A stretch of 64,000 bases of DNA from Atherinomorus stipes (taxonomy: Eukaryota > Chordata > Actinopteri > Atheriniformes > Atherinidae): positions 62,001-126,000 of the forward strand of contig JALJCO010012648.1 in NCBI GenBank assembly GCA_023101725.1. Direction: 5' to 3'. The translations under genes were made by a program, and so were the position numbers. Below the pieces are notes generated by a model that made no database searches, had not been told where the DNA came from, and saw only the letters and a list, made by a program, of their open reading frames with translations. This document shows positions 1-12,260 of this stretch, piece by piece (the stretch's first letter is position 1; each line of letters opens with the position of its first letter).

Positions 1-2849
1 AATATTTTTTTATGGATTAAAGTGTGAGATTTTTTTAAAAACTAAAGCTGTTCATTCAGTCCCTTTTTTTGGTAGCAGCCAAATAGACTACAGCGCTGAT
101 CCAGATCAGATATGTGAACTGTTTAATGAAATGGCCAATAGCCTATAAGGGCCCACTATAAGTCGCCGCCCCCTCTGCAATGTGACACTTGCTCCACGCC
201 TGCTCATGCCATTTAGTCCCCTATTACAATCTTACTCAAAACAAGCTTGATAGACTGGATGTAGCCTAGTTAGCAGCAACCTTAAAATCAGTGCTCCTGA
301 GCTATTAGCTGTTCATGAACTGGGTAACCCCCCCATCACTGTGATAATACTTGACTAATTTTCCATAAATGACTGAAATATGGTGATTAAAAACAAACAA
401 ACCCTTGGGACAGACCAAAGTTATTTTATCTTTAAATCTCCTGATGAAACCGTTTCATAGTGGACTTGCTCTAAATATTCTTCCAGGTTCAGCTCTTGGA
501 TAACATGATGACATTAATAAAACCTAAGCATAGCGACTGGATGCTTTTTACTTCTGAGAGTTACCATTAACGACAGTATTCAGCTCCACGCGTGCCTGTG
601 ATGTAGGCAACACATCGGTGTAGCAGGAGAAATATTCCTGCTGATCTCCACATTCACCTCTCTGGTAGATTTATAAAAAAACGATAACATCTGTGTCTGA
701 CTTTCAGTCAGCTGACGACGATGCGCGTGCTGTCGCGCTGCTCGTGGAAATGGAGCAGACTTGTTGAACTGCCTGCTTATAACTACTGACTTTCATAGAC
801 TTAGCAAGCACAACAAAATGAACTAGCCTACACCCAAAGATTTATATAGCCAAGGGGGGAGTTTATCATTTTACCCGGGAGGGGTTGTCATCACCAGGGA
901 CTTCAACAATTTTACTGAGTGAAACTCCTAAAACAAGAAAAAATTTTTATTTTAAAATTGGGAATGATCTCTTTATTTCTAATTTTCGAAATTTTTTTTG
1001 TTTTTTTTTTTTGTTTTTTTGTTTTGGGGGGGGGGGGGGGGGGGGGGGGGAGGGCAATGTAAAAAAATATAAAAAAAAAAAAAATTTCTCCAAAAAAAAA
1101 AAAAGAGGAGAAAGAATGTTTTGTAATTTCTAATCTAATTATCTTTAAATACACAATCACGTGTGTGCTCCACAGCTGGGCCTTCATCTCACGCATCAGT
1201 GCCAAATATCCCCACAGATAAAACTCCCAGCAACAAGACACCTATTCCACATTACCAGCAGAAAACTGAATACCATTTATGTTCCACAGATGATCCAGTA
1301 AACGTGCTCTGCAAAACTTAAATCTGTAAATATAAAACGAGTTCACCCACATATCTCATCCAGTGAAGCTGACGCAGGTGAAGCTGCTGACATCATCATC
1401 GTCATGGACAGCGCTATGAAACCTCAATACATAGTTTTACACACATATAACAGTAAATTAAAGTCTTAATTTATGTTTATATGTTCCACGAGACCTCTTA
1501 AATTCTCTACACAGTAAGGGGGGAGGGAAAATAAAAACCTTTTAGAAAAATCCAAACCTTGCAGGCTGGCTCATTTAACAAGAGGCAGTTTGCGCTGGAC
1601 ATTTTACAAAACCTCCACAATAAAGACCAATAAACCAAAAGTTTCCTGGACCATAACATTAATCCTTGTTAATAACAGCTGGTTTATAACACAGGCCTAC
1701 CTTACTACATGAAAACCAAATCCATCTGCCAGTCTTTCTTTGTGAAGTGGACGATGTCGGCGTCTTAATTACAGTTTATCCTTTGACTTGAAATCCATAA
1801 TAAGTCTTTTCTCTGTGGCATCAGTTTTAAGCGATCCTGTCCAGTTCTGTTCCTGATGTGAGTCTTGATGCATCAACATGGGGATTAATTTTTTTCTTTC
1901 CACTCTAAGTCTGAAGTTGGTTGTCCATTTTATATTATTTGATGCTTTCCAGCAAAAGTTACCTTGGAAAATGTTTTTAGCGGCTAGCCACAACGTTGCT
2001 CTGGTTCAACTCATTCAACTGTTGTGCTAGCTCTTACCGCTCTGCTCAGATGAAAGTGATGTTAGGACTCACAAAGGCCTAGAGCTGGAGTTTTGCCTGC
2101 CGCGGGGCGTTTCCCTTCTATCCAAACCAGCATTCATACGTTTGCCTGGACCAGGGATTCATAAAGGCCTGACCGGGTCTTAACAGTGATGGATGATTTT
2201 GATTGGATAACATCCTGACAGTTGGCTCAACCTTATAACGCAGATGAGAGAAAATGTATTAAAGGTGCCATAACCTGCTGTTTTACATACACAATCATTC
2301 TTAAATTATCTTCAAATGAATTTTTAATTCTAGTTGGGTGGGACGAAAATTTAATGAGCTCATTTTAACCTCTTTTTATCCCCAACTATTGTTTATCGCG
2401 AGAATACGCACGAGAGTTAGACCTGTCTGTAAGCACGTTCACGAGGCAAACGTCAAAGTCAAAACAAAGTTTTATCAGGACAGAGCAGGTGAAGGAAATT
2501 TTGTCCCAATAGAGAAAAACATGATAAAAACTTAACGGTACGGTTGATGGAGAGGATCCACGGAGTAAAAGGGCTGGACTCTGATGAATATAAGGAGAAG
2601 ACGTCTGACGTGAAGTTAACCAAACACTGTTAGCTTCTGTAGCTACATTAGCAGCTTGTCCATTCGTCAACCACCGTTTACTGGTCTCTGACACAAAAGA
2701 TAATAAGTTACACAAGCAGCAACACCTACCGACTGCACATCCTCACTGATAAGTATAATCCACTGCTCCCTGGTAAAGCTGTCCCTTGTGTTAAAGCAAT
2801 GAAAACTGTTGAATTTCTGCCGAGGCAACTCAGCATGGCAATCTCCCCC
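1..2849. other. Unassigned AT-rich sequence
   Basis: I recognise no gene, RNA or named repeat here apart from the poly-G tract listed separately. Open frames are short, lack recognisable domains and partly run through homopolymers. Confidence 0.5.
1026..1050. repeat. Poly-G tract, 25 G
   Basis: Uninterrupted run of 25 G on the plus strand, preceded by T-rich and followed by A-rich sequence. It is one of about ten G or C runs of 14 bp or more in the window. Length may be unreliable in assembly. Confidence 0.95.
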
Positions 2850-2872
2850 CTCCTCCTCCTCCTCCTCCTCCT
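2850..2872. repeat. (TCC)n microsatellite
   Basis: About seven TCC units following a run of C. It lies just upstream of a tandem duplication at 2907-3091. Confidence 0.9.
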
Positions 2873-2906
2873 TGTCGCCGGCGTCCTTTCTGACAAAGCT
2901 GGTCTA

Positions 2907-3091
2907 CTCCGTGGCAGGTAATCAGCAGCCTTCAGGTGGTGCTAAAGACGCTAGCTTAGCAGCTTACTCGCAGCCTCTCTAGTTCACGTCATAACAGCTG
3001 GTCATAACTCCTCCGTGGCAGGTAATCAGCTCCTTTTAGGTGGCGCTAAAGAGGCTAGCTTAGCAGCTATCAGCCTCTCTAGTTCACGTCA
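2907..3091. repeat. Tandem duplication, about 100-104 bp period
   Basis: Two adjacent imperfect copies start at 2907 and 3011 with CTCCGTGGCAGGTAATCAGC or a close variant. Both run through GCTAGCTTAGCAGCT to AGTTCACGTCAT (ends near 2992 and 3091). A 4-bp indel and scattered substitutions separate them. No coding content is recognised. Confidence 0.85.
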
Positions 3092-3322
3092 TTCGGAGAA
3101 AGAAATCCAAACCGCATACTGTGGAGAGCGCGTGCTTGTGACCGATTCTGGTGAGGAGAGAGCGCTCGCACTCAAAGACGAAGTTACTTTCACTTTCAGG
3201 AGTTTCTGGCACGTTATAACTGAGGTCCTGTTCCAATACACATGTGTTAACGTGAAAAAGTGGGATTTCCGGGTGATGACTCCTTTAAATGTATTGATTA
3301 TTAAATTATTAAATAGATCAAA

Positions 3323-3325
<3 letters not shown>

Positions 3326-3388
<63 letters not shown>
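3326..3388. repeat. (TA)n microsatellite
   Basis: About 31 AT/TA dinucleotides directly abut the left end of a Tc1-like element. The last TA (3387-3388) serves as that element's target duplication. Frames coding alternating Tyr-Ile through this tract are artefacts. Confidence 0.95.
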
Positions 3389-3391
<3 letters not shown>

Positions 3392-4262
3392 TGCCCGGCC
3401 AAAAAAAAGCGCCAACAAAAAAAGGTCAAACATTTCACATTTGGTTGGACCGCCTTTAGCTTTGATTGCGGAGCATTCGCTGTGTTTCAGAAGCTTCTGA
3501 ATGCACCAGATTTTTTGCATCCTGTTGCATTAATTTTTCACAAGATCTTGATGATGATTGTAGAGTCTGACCACAGCACATCCAAAGATCTAATGGGGTT
3601 AGGTCTGGACCTGTGGGGGCAATCATGTGTGAAAATGATGTCTGATGATCCCTGAACCATCTTTCACAATCTGAGCCCGATAATTCTGGCACGGCATCTT
3701 GGAATATGGCCGTGCCATAGGAAAGAAACATCCATTGATGGAATAATCTGGTCATTCAGTATATTCAGGTATCAGCTGACCTCATTATCTGAGCTCATGC
3801 TGTTGCTGAACCTGGACCTGAGCAACTGCAGCAACCCCAGATCATCACACTGCCCCCACAGGCTTGTACAGTAGCACTAGGATGATGCTGCATCACTTCA
3901 TCTGCCTTTCCGGCCACATTTCTTCCTGGAAGACGATGGTCCACTATCCTTCCAGTTTTTCATAATGCGTTGGACTGTTCTGAACCCAGTTTCAGTAGTT
4001 TCTGCATCTCCTTAGATGTTTTCCCTCTTGATGCCAATGATTTGACCCTTCTCAGACAGACTAACATCTTTTCCAAGACCACGGATGTGTCTTTCCACAT
4101 GGTTGTTTAGGAAATGAGAAGCAAGTCATTGCACCAGTTGGGGTTAAATAACTTGTTGCCAGCTGAAAGATAATCGCCCATGCAGTAATTATCCAATAGG
4201 AGGCTCGTACCTATTTGCTTAGTTAAACCCAGGTGGCGACTTTTTTTTTGGCCAGGCAGTTG
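3389..4262 (-). mobile_element. Tc1/mariner element, deleted and decayed
   Basis: Terminal inverted repeats are CACTGCCCGGCCAAAAAAAA on the left and, reverse-complemented, CAACTGCCTGGCCAAAAAA on the right. TA dinucleotides flank both (3387-3388, 4263-4264), as expected for Tc1/mariner, which pastes into TA. The minus strand keeps broken transposase pieces. Positions 3835-3860 read GGSVMIWG, matching the conserved block after the first catalytic Asp region, and 3456-3755 reads a frame with FLSYGTAIFQD near the second Asp. At 874 bp it is shorter than a full element (about 1.2-1.6 kb) and has stops and frameshifts, so it cannot code for an active enzyme. Confidence 0.85.
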
Positions 4263-4263
4263 T

Positions 4264-5593
4264 ACACACACAGTATATAAATACTATATAAAATAAAAGT
4301 GTTTTAATTTTTTAAGGCCTTCTCTGAAGGTATTGAAGGCCCTGACAGTTCCCCACTGGTTTAGACCAATCCAAGAGATGAGTGAGCCCAATGGGATCCA
4401 TAAACTGTGACGTTGCAGAAAAAGCTTCATGCTCTAAGCTTCAGTGGCTTGGTAAGCATGAGGAGAGCATGAATCTCTTTTCTCCCCTGCACAGCCTTAG
4501 TAATATATAATATTGAATGATTTGTCCTGTTTTTTCATGTCTAAAGTAGTTGAAGTCTGAAGTCTAAGGACATCTTTTTTTCCTTTTGACAGAGTTAAAA
4601 TATAAAAGATTAGATCTGTCTGTCGGGTCTTGGAACATAATAAAAATCCAAACGTCACTATCATGCAAACGGGCAATAAAAATTAACAGCGCTGAGCATC
4701 ATAGATGATTTGTTTACACACAAATTTAACTAATTAGCTGCTCAAATTCAAAAATTTGGGCAGCTAATTAGTTTTAATCAGGCCAGTTTTTGGTCATTTA
4801 ATCATTGTGTCATCATGAATTCTGAGTAAGCTCATTACTTGTGTGTTTCTTCTCTTTTGCAGCTTCACTGTGCTCCGAGACAGAACCAGAGCAAAAATAG
4901 ATGTCAGTGTCATTTCAAATGAGGCCTCAGAGGTGAGGTGAACTGGTGCGACAAGAAAAGGGAATAAGGGAGTTGTAATTATTTCTCCAAGAAGCTCGAC
5001 AGTCAACAGCAAATAAAGCAGAAAAGGAGTTTATTACTGCTCACATTTATTTCATTCTGGTGGTGTTATGTTTCTCTCCAGAGACAGTCTCATAAAACCT
5101 TTAAGGCAACCATCCCTTAACACTGTGTACATTAAATCAAAGTTTGTCTATTAAATAAAAATGGAGCTTATGCTGAGCCATATGCAGTTTCTAAGACAGA
5201 CAGATGACCCAACTACATGGATGATGCCAGCAGGTGCCTGCTTTATGTCAGCAGGAGGCCATTACTATGCAGATGGTGTTTTTGTTCATCACTCTTCAAT
5301 AACTGATGTGAATGACAGTTTTAAAGCAACACGATGTAAGTTTCCAACCTTAAACTTTGTGTTTCAGATTAGTTTTCATGGCAGAGGGGCATTCATTTAA
5401 TTCATTCCTGGAGCCATCATTGCCCAGCAGCACCCTGAGGCTGACAAATCAAACTTCACTACATTTTGTCCAGCCTGGAGCATCAAGTGACAGCTTCTTT
5501 TTTAAAGCCACCGCATCATACACCAGCAGCTGGCCACTTTGGTCACTTGAATGTGCACCATGGCTGATTCAGCAAAGAAATGCAAGAAGCCAT
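4264..5593. other. Unassigned sequence with one strong hairpin
   Basis: No gene or named repeat recognised apart from the inverted repeat at 4728-4773. Open frames at 5161-5400 and 5357-5824 show no domain I know. Confidence 0.4.
4728..4773. repeat. 46-bp near-perfect hairpin
   Basis: Arms AACTAATTAGCTGC (4728-4741) and GCAGCTAATTAGTT (4760-4773) are perfect complements. The stem continues inward as CAAATT/AATTTG around a 4-nt loop. No U-rich tail or RNA gene context is seen, so its role is unknown. Confidence 0.85.
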
Positions 5594-6248
5594 TGTGATG
5601 TAATCTGCTCCAAGGGTCCACACGGGCTGAACAAATGCAGAGTTCACAGGCTAGAAGGTTTCTTTAAAATGATCATTTATTCCAAATTGCAATTGGACCA
5701 GGCACTCATGCCATCTCTCTTTGTCCTTCTCTCCCTCGAGAGCTTCAAAATCCCACAGTATATACACCTTAAAACCCCACCTATTCCAATTAGGATTGTA
5801 CCATTTCCCAGAGAAGACACATAACCTCATTATTCTCCACCAAATACAGCTAATCAAACTCAAACAACCAAAACCCCCCAAAAGAATACCAAAATAATCA
5901 TATACTGTACATTAATTCAACTAAGTCAAAATACAAAGAAACTACCAAAAAGAAAATATTCTACATGGTTTTACCCAACGATCTAATCTAGGGATAGACT
6001 ACACCTGAGGCACACAAGTGCTGGGTTGGCCACTCCCCAAACACCTAACCTGCAAGACGGGTCAAAACAAAGAAACCATGTTTAACATACATCACCACAA
6101 TTGCAATATAATACCAACGCAAACTAACCCGGGATGATAAATGTAGCAACATTAACAGAATTAGGAAAAAGATAGAGAAAACAAATATGAAATTAAGGTT
6201 AATGTAAGGGACAAATGGTGAACGGACAATCTCACCCACTTTGTCACA
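5594..6248 (-). mobile_element. Probable solo LTR
   Basis: Read on the minus strand, the segment begins TGTGACA and ends ATCACA, giving the TG...CA termini of retroviral-type LTRs. Candidate 5-bp target duplications are GCCAT (5589-5593) and GACAT (6249-6253), four of five matching. Inside lie a TATA-like box (reverse complement of 5758-5764) and, about 75 bp downstream, an AATAAA signal (reverse complement of 5677-5682), the usual U3-R spacing. No internal region (primer-binding site, gag or pol) adjoins either end, so it is best read as a solo LTR left by recombination. The family, possibly Ty3/Gypsy-like, is inferred only from general appearance. Confidence 0.6.
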
Positions 6249-6253
6249 GACAT

Positions 6254-7251
6254 TATCAGAGAAAACCTGTGTTCACACCGAACACGAATAAAATTATTCG
6301 CGCGAATGAATTATACGTTAAGTCAATGTACAGATGGGAATAGCACGCATTTGCTTGGGGCGTCGCGTTTGAGGCGAATTTGCGGCACGGCAAGCCCCAA
6401 TCACGTGTCTTTCTCGCGCGAATGAGGCATCCTACTGGCGCGAATAGAGCGTATTTCATCTGTCAACTTACTCAAGTTGAAAAAATTGAACTCGAACGTT
6501 TTAAACGAGTGAACAATACGAGCCCCGTCATTGAAAATGAATAAGACGCTCTGCAGCTCGCTGCTTTCTTCTAGAAGAGAAAAAGCGCTTTTCTCAGAGA
6601 AAATCACAAAGTGCTGCACACAAAAGTGGTGTAATAATACCATAAATTTAGAACTGAAAACCCGGTCAGACAAAACCTCATTAACCTGCAGCTGCAGATC
6701 TCTGCAGACGGTGTTTGACGATTCAAACATCACAATGCCGACTCTGCAGCAGGAACAGAGAACCTGTAGTTCCTGGAGGAAGATGCAGCTCTGTCCTCCC
6801 TGCATAAATAAACTGAGGTTGTTTGTTATAAAACGTCAATATAATTCAATATGAGTCTGTGTTCAGACTAGTGTAGTATTCAGTTTGGTCACAAGATGAC
6901 GCTCCAGTACCAGGAGTTCAGCTTCAGCTGATGTTAACACACACTCGCTCTGTGATCCAAAGGATGAAAACAGAAGGAAAGTGGTCAGTTATGAGTTGTT
7001 TTTAATCAGCTGGTTAAATTTTGAGAGGTGGAGACGAGGAGACGTCAGAGACTTATTAAACTTAGCTACAATAGCTAGTGACAGCAGCCACGATGTTTTG
7101 CTGGAAGCGCTAGCTAGCTGCTGCTAGCTTACTCACCGAAGGCAGATGGACAGATGCTCCGCAGCTGGAATACAGCGCCTGTAGTTTGTATCCTGGAGGG
7201 AAATTGCGACACCGATCCTCCCCAACAGATCATCAAACTGGGCTCGGGAAA
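6254..7251. other. CpG-rich DNA-transposon-like segment, unresolved
   Basis: The first 220 bp open with GTGTTCACACCGAACACGAA and are rich in TTCGCGCGAA-type palindromes, a composition typical of fish PIF/Harbinger-like MITE ends. I could not find a matching right end or a target duplication. Frames at 6401-6854 have no recognised domain. Confidence 0.3.
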
Positions 7252-7396
7252 TTAGTGTTGTAGTACTCGAGACCGGTCTCGAGACCATTTTTTAGGTTCT
7301 TGGTGTTGTCTTGGTATAGACCGCATTTTGTCTCGGTCTTGTCTCGGTCTCGGACAGGGCGGCCTCGGGATTTTAGAACGAGACCGGTCTTGACCA
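7252..7396. repeat. Interspersed GAGACCGGTCTCG repeat
   Basis: The segment opens with TAGTGTTGTAGTACTCGAGA and is built from variants of GTCTCGGTCT and GAGACC. It includes a perfect 18-bp palindrome, CTCGAGACCGGTCTCGAG, at 7266-7283. This pattern recurs in fish genomes as a short DNA-transposon derivative. Assignment to hAT is a guess, as no 8-bp duplication was identified. Confidence 0.5.
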
Positions 7397-8314
7397 TTGC
7401 TGATTAGTTTTTTGTCCATAACTTAGCTGATAAGAGTGGAAAAGGAGCCTCTTAAAAACAGCTAATAAACATTGGTTGTCTCCTCCAGCTGCAGCTGCAG
7501 TGTGACTGTGACTGACGCACCAGAGAGGCGCGAGCTGAAAGGAGGAGAGCGGCTGTGTTAACTTGTTAGCGTGACTGCAGCTACCTTTGAGGACACAGAT
7601 GTCTGGACCAGGACCTCGGTATTTATAATAAAATTAACCAAAAAACCATGAAGCTCAAAAGCATTTACCTGAGAACAGATTTCTGTGCGGATTGATACTG
7701 AAATAGTGATTGTTCCTCAACCAGCCACCTGGATTATAGAACTGGTTCTCAAGCTAAATATTATTTTCATATTATCATCATTAACATTAACACAGTGAAA
7801 ACTAACTAAATTGTACGAATAGGTTGGAACTACTTCTTCTTCCGCCTGCCATGGCGCAACAGTGCACCGCAGCAGCTGGTCTCTCAGTCACTGATCAGTG
7901 ATCAATCATCCACACAGCAAATGCTCGTCATTTTTTCAGACTTCAAGTATGCAGAGTAATTATTTTCACACTTCAGAGATCATTAAGAACAACTTACCTG
8001 CAGCAGTGATGCTTAGCAGGTCATTTTTTTCTCCAGGTTAGTGTAGAGTTCATATTTACTGAACTACTCCCTGTTTGCGCATTTCTGATTGAGTCTACAT
8101 GCTTCTCACTTTATGCAGCGTGCGTGTTTAGTTCAGGTTCGCTGTTAATCTGAATTTTGTTTGATTATAAGCTTGTTTGTAGTGATTATATAATTTTATA
8201 TTTGTGCAAACTGTCTCATTGCTTAACAAAATATGTTGTTTCTAAAAGTTTTCAATACTGTGATTGTGATGATGGTGATGACTGAAGAAATTTCAGATGA
8301 CATGCAGAACTCTT

Positions 8315-8876
8315 ACATGCATTTACGCACCGGTGAAGTTTCTGCATCACTTTGAACCCTTTGGAAGATATTAAGTTGAGTTGTCCCTCGACGTGCATCC
8401 AGTAATAATGGCGGAGACGGGGCAGTCACTATAGAAGGCATTATCTGCAGCAAAACTCCTTGATTTTTAAATAGAATGACCAAACGAACGAGTACTATTG
8501 TCCCGTGAGTCCAGATTTAGCTTTCCGTTAGTTATCAGGATGTTCTACACACTTTTCGGGACCACGCATTCACGATGCATGCTTCAGTAGTACAGCTGAG
8601 AAGAGCAGCTCGCTACCCAACAACAACAAAAACAAAATTTGCGGAAGTCTGAACTCACAGGACAATAGTACTCATTCGTTCGTTCATTTTACTTAAAGCA
8701 TTGATGAAATGAAAGTTTTTCTGCACCCCCGCCATGATACTGGAAGTACACCGAAGGGTGACTCAATGCAACATCTTCCGAAGGACTCACAGTGATGCAG
8801 AAACTTTACCGGTGAGTAAATGCATGTAAATACTCCTAGAAATAAGGTCCGGGTTGAAAAAAAAGAAACTTATCCT
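8315..8876. mobile_element. TTAA foldback MITE, copy 1 (left end lost)
   Basis: Homologous along its length to the element at 39726-40327. Inverted arms contain GTTTCTGCATCACTTTGA (left) and TGATGCAGAAACTTTACC (right), and the right end reads TTATCCTTTAA with TTAA at 8877-8880. The outer part of the left arm is not recognisable. No coding sequence. TTAA duplications fit Kolobok or piggyBac; Kolobok is favoured by the terminal AAGG. Confidence 0.7.
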
Positions 8877-8985
8877 TTAAACTCCAAGAGTGGCGTTGAC
8901 TTGAGTCCATCATCTAAGTATCTCATGGGTGGATACATAATGGTGATGTTTAGTAGGTGTAATATATTGCTGTAATCTGTATTAA

Positions 8986-9989
8986 AGGAATAGTTCACCC
9001 ACAGAATGATGTAACTTTATATTCCACTTACCCTCAGGTGAGCAAGACTCTGGAGCACATTTTTAATATCTCAAATGCAGCCGGCGATCAGGAAGGCTTC
9101 TTGTTTTCCCCCAACTTTCATATAATGGAGTTTGCCAGGACCCGAGCCAAAAAGGTCCATAAAAGTCCACAAAAACTTGTCAATATTCCTCCATACTGCT
9201 TATCCGATGTAATCCAAGTGTCCTGAGTGGGTAGCGTCCAAAATTTACTCAAAACGACATCATTTACTTTATTTTTAGAGCCTAAACAGTACTACACTTG
9301 CATCTCTAGCAAGCACATCGATGCACGTTCACGAAACCACGGAAGCCACAGCAGATGAGATTGCGCATTCTCTCTTCTCTTTCAAGTTTGAAGAAGACTT
9401 TGTTTTAAGATCAATAGAGCTGCAGACAAACCCTCTTGGACCCAAGAGGGGTAGGAAATATTAAAAAAAAAAAAAAAAAAAAGGACGTCTTGTGTTTGTC
9501 TGCAGCTTCTGTCACGGTCTTAGCACAATGTAAACGTGCATCGATCTTCTTGCTAGAGACGCAATGCATTACTGTTTCGGCTCTAAGAATAGGTACTGAA
9601 TGAGCAAGCTTCTGTTCAGCTTTACCCTGATGAACGCGCATTTGCGTGCGTTCGTCCGAAAGTAAGATGTACTGCTGTTTAGGCTCTAAAACTCATCCTT
9701 CCTTTTATATTAAATGATGTCATTTCGAGTAAATTATGGACGCTACCCACTCAGGACACTTGGATTACATTGGATGAGCAGTATGGAGGAATATTGACAA
9801 GTTTTTGTGCACTTTTATGGACCTTTTGGCTCAGACCCTGGCAAACTCCATTATATGAAAGTTGGGGGGAAAACAAGAAGCCTTCCTGATCGCCGGCTGC
9901 ATTTGAGATATTAAAAAAGTGCTCCAGAGTCTTGCTCATGAGCGTAAGTGGGAAATAAAGGTACATCATTCTGTGGGTGAACTATTCCT
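8986..9989. mobile_element. 1-kb foldback element, Kolobok-type (TTAA)
   Basis: Begins TTAA|AGGAATAGTTCACCCACAG (TTAA at 8982-8985) and ends with the complementary CTGTGGGTGAACTATTCCT. The right TTAA has decayed to TTGA (9990-9993). The arms are about 310 bp each (8986-9293 and 9669-9989). The inner parts also pair in places, so nearly the whole element is one interrupted palindrome. An A20 tract sits near the centre. The frames in each arm are the same sequence read in opposite directions, not genes. This type is a common non-autonomous teleost repeat. Confidence 0.8.
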
Positions 9990-9993
9990 TTGA

Positions 9994-10751
9994 GTAAAAA
10001 AGAAGTGTCATTCTAATTCTGGAAAACCAAAGGACCTAAATTCAACCTTCAAAGAAAAGTTCTTTCATGTGTTTTGTTTGCTCAAAATTGTCAAACATTA
10101 ACCATATAACTGAGGTCGGCATAGATCCCGTAAATGTCAAGTTTTTAGATCACTGTTACTTCCTTAGACGTCTTATCTTTTCTCATGCTGTCTGTCTTCT
10201 AATTATTCATTATACACGGAGCACTTATTCTCAAGCAGAAGCAGTGTGACAGGTGTTAATGCCGCACAATTTTAATAATGCATTCAAAGCTGGTGACCAT
10301 CAGTAATTCTTGGTCACACACGGTCATAAACACATACGCACACACACACTCCTCCATGCAAAACACCATCTGCTCCTCCGATTCCTTCGCCTTTCCTCAT
10401 CTTTATCCCTTACTTAGGTAGCTGATCTGCAACAAAGAGCACTTTTTAATGTCAATATTGAAGGCAAGTGATACTGAACATAAAGTCACAATCCAACGAC
10501 CAAATCTCATGTTGTTTGATGAAACGATTGCAGTGAATGCGACTATAGGCGACTGCAAATACAATCTTATTTCATAATATGTTGTGTAAAAAAGATGGCA
10601 ATGATTTACAAATCTTACTAACTCAACATTTCCTTATAGAACATAAACATCATATATGATGATGATATGACCCACTGAGGGTCACCACGAGCCGGCACTG
10701 ATCATATCAGATGTTAAAACCGAGGGGCAAACTCCGCTGGAGAAAAATGAA
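9994..10751. other. Unassigned sequence
   Basis: No gene, RNA or named repeat recognised. Confidence 0.4.
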
Positions 10752-11140
10752 GCCCTGGAACTAACCTTAATATTTGTAGTTCACTCTTCATCCACTAGGG
10801 GCTCTAAAACAGAGCAAATCCTCATAGACTCGGGCCAACTTCACAGCAGAAATGAACATGTTTACAGGCTGGTTCAGAACATCGTTTTAGGTTTAACAGC
10901 TCAAGTTTACCTTCATATCACCTATGAGTTTTTTTTTTATATATACTTCATCTTTTTAGATGTCAATTAATTTTGAAGTTACACATAATTAGGGGTGTGT
11001 CTTTCTGATTGACAGGCAGCAAACCGGATGGCAGTTTTAGCCATGGAGGCTAATAGTTAGCTCCCTGCTTGATCCCAGGAAGGCCTCAGTCTGTAGCAGA
11101 GTTGCACAACGGTGGTTTTTAACTGGTTATCAGCAAGTCT
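10752..11140 (+). repeat. Unnamed interspersed repeat, copy 1
   Basis: About 390 bp clearly alignable with 18117-18490. Shared blocks include ATATTTGTAGTTC, CAGAGCAAATCC, AACTTCACAGCAGAAATGAA, TTACACATAATTA and CTGTAGCAGAGT in the same order. No terminal repeats or coding sequence were identified, so its class is unknown. Confidence 0.75.
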
Positions 11141-12260
11141 GAGTGTGTCTTATGTAACCCGAAAATCATGAGCCTGTTTTTGTGGCGGGTCACTGGCCGT
11201 AGGCTATTTAGCTTCTGGAGTCACCAAGGGAACTTCCTCTGTTTCACCCCGACTCTGCTGTGGCTGTAGCGTGCTTGGGTGAGCATTTTGGGAATCCTGA
11301 CAGATTCTTCTGGGATGTTAATGCTATGCACTGCACGGAAGTTATCAGTGGTAAGCTGTGGCGATCGACATTGTTTATTATGGCTATGTAGTCGCTAACT
11401 GACGCATTGTTTTACAGGATTGAGCTCACCCCTTACACAGTGACGTCATTCTCCGGATACGACGCACCTGTTGCCTGCTGTTTTACCCTCCTGAGGGATT
11501 TCCAACGGTGAGTTGTGTTTGCGTGGGTAGCGACCCACAGGAGAGTATATCTGTGTGTCTGTTTGCAGTTCCTGCTCCTGTCCAGTGTAGCTCATTGTTT
11601 GTTTGTTTTATGTCCTAACTTAATGTACTTCGAAGTTGATCCTGGTTTTGTGCTGTTTATTCACAATTCAGGCTCCTTCTGGGCCTTTTCCATTGCAGCT
11701 GCAGACGGCACGGTACAGCACCACACGCTAAAGACGACCAGGACGGTTTTAGTTTCCACACAGGACAAATTGTAGTCTACCACCTGGAAGTGGGTGAAGT
11801 AGACGTGGTCGAGACTGCTGTGATGTCATTGCCGTGCCACGTGGTGGGCAGTAAAGTAAAAACAACAATGGAGGGATTGGATGATGTCGAGGTGTTACTG
11901 CTGGTGTTGTTTTCTCTGTGGCTTGTAGTCACCGAAAACAGAGCCGGATGTTTTTAGAAGAGGCGAGGCGAAACATGTATGCCGTCACATGTGTATGGCG
12001 GCAACTTCCTTTGGCCAATCAGTGGAGAGCCATCAGGTACGTCATGTTTTGTGTCGAGCTAGCTCTGAAACAGGTGCGAAAAATCATAACGGCTTGTGAA
12101 GGGTTTTCCCAGAGGAAACAAATAAAGCGTGCCGTGCCATGTGGAAAGGTTTCAAAAACGGGCAGTGGAAAAGGCCCATTATTGAACCACCTTCTGATGC
12201 TGCTATTGGTTAAAAACCAGACAAGGTTGCAGTCATCTTAGCCCTAACCATGAGCTGTTA
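11141..12260. other. Unassigned sequence
   Basis: The frames at 11515-11775 and 11918-12241 show no recognised domain. The stretch from about 11920 contains GTGCCGTGCCATG, seen in some fish hAT elements, but no ends were found. Confidence 0.35.

Noticed and set aside
3015..3520. Open frames with Tyr-Ile repeats
   Set aside because: They read through the TA microsatellite on both strands, and the same happens near 22100-22400 and 59745-59948.
9038..9969. Two similar proteins on opposite strands
   Set aside because: They are the two inverted arms of one foldback element read outward.
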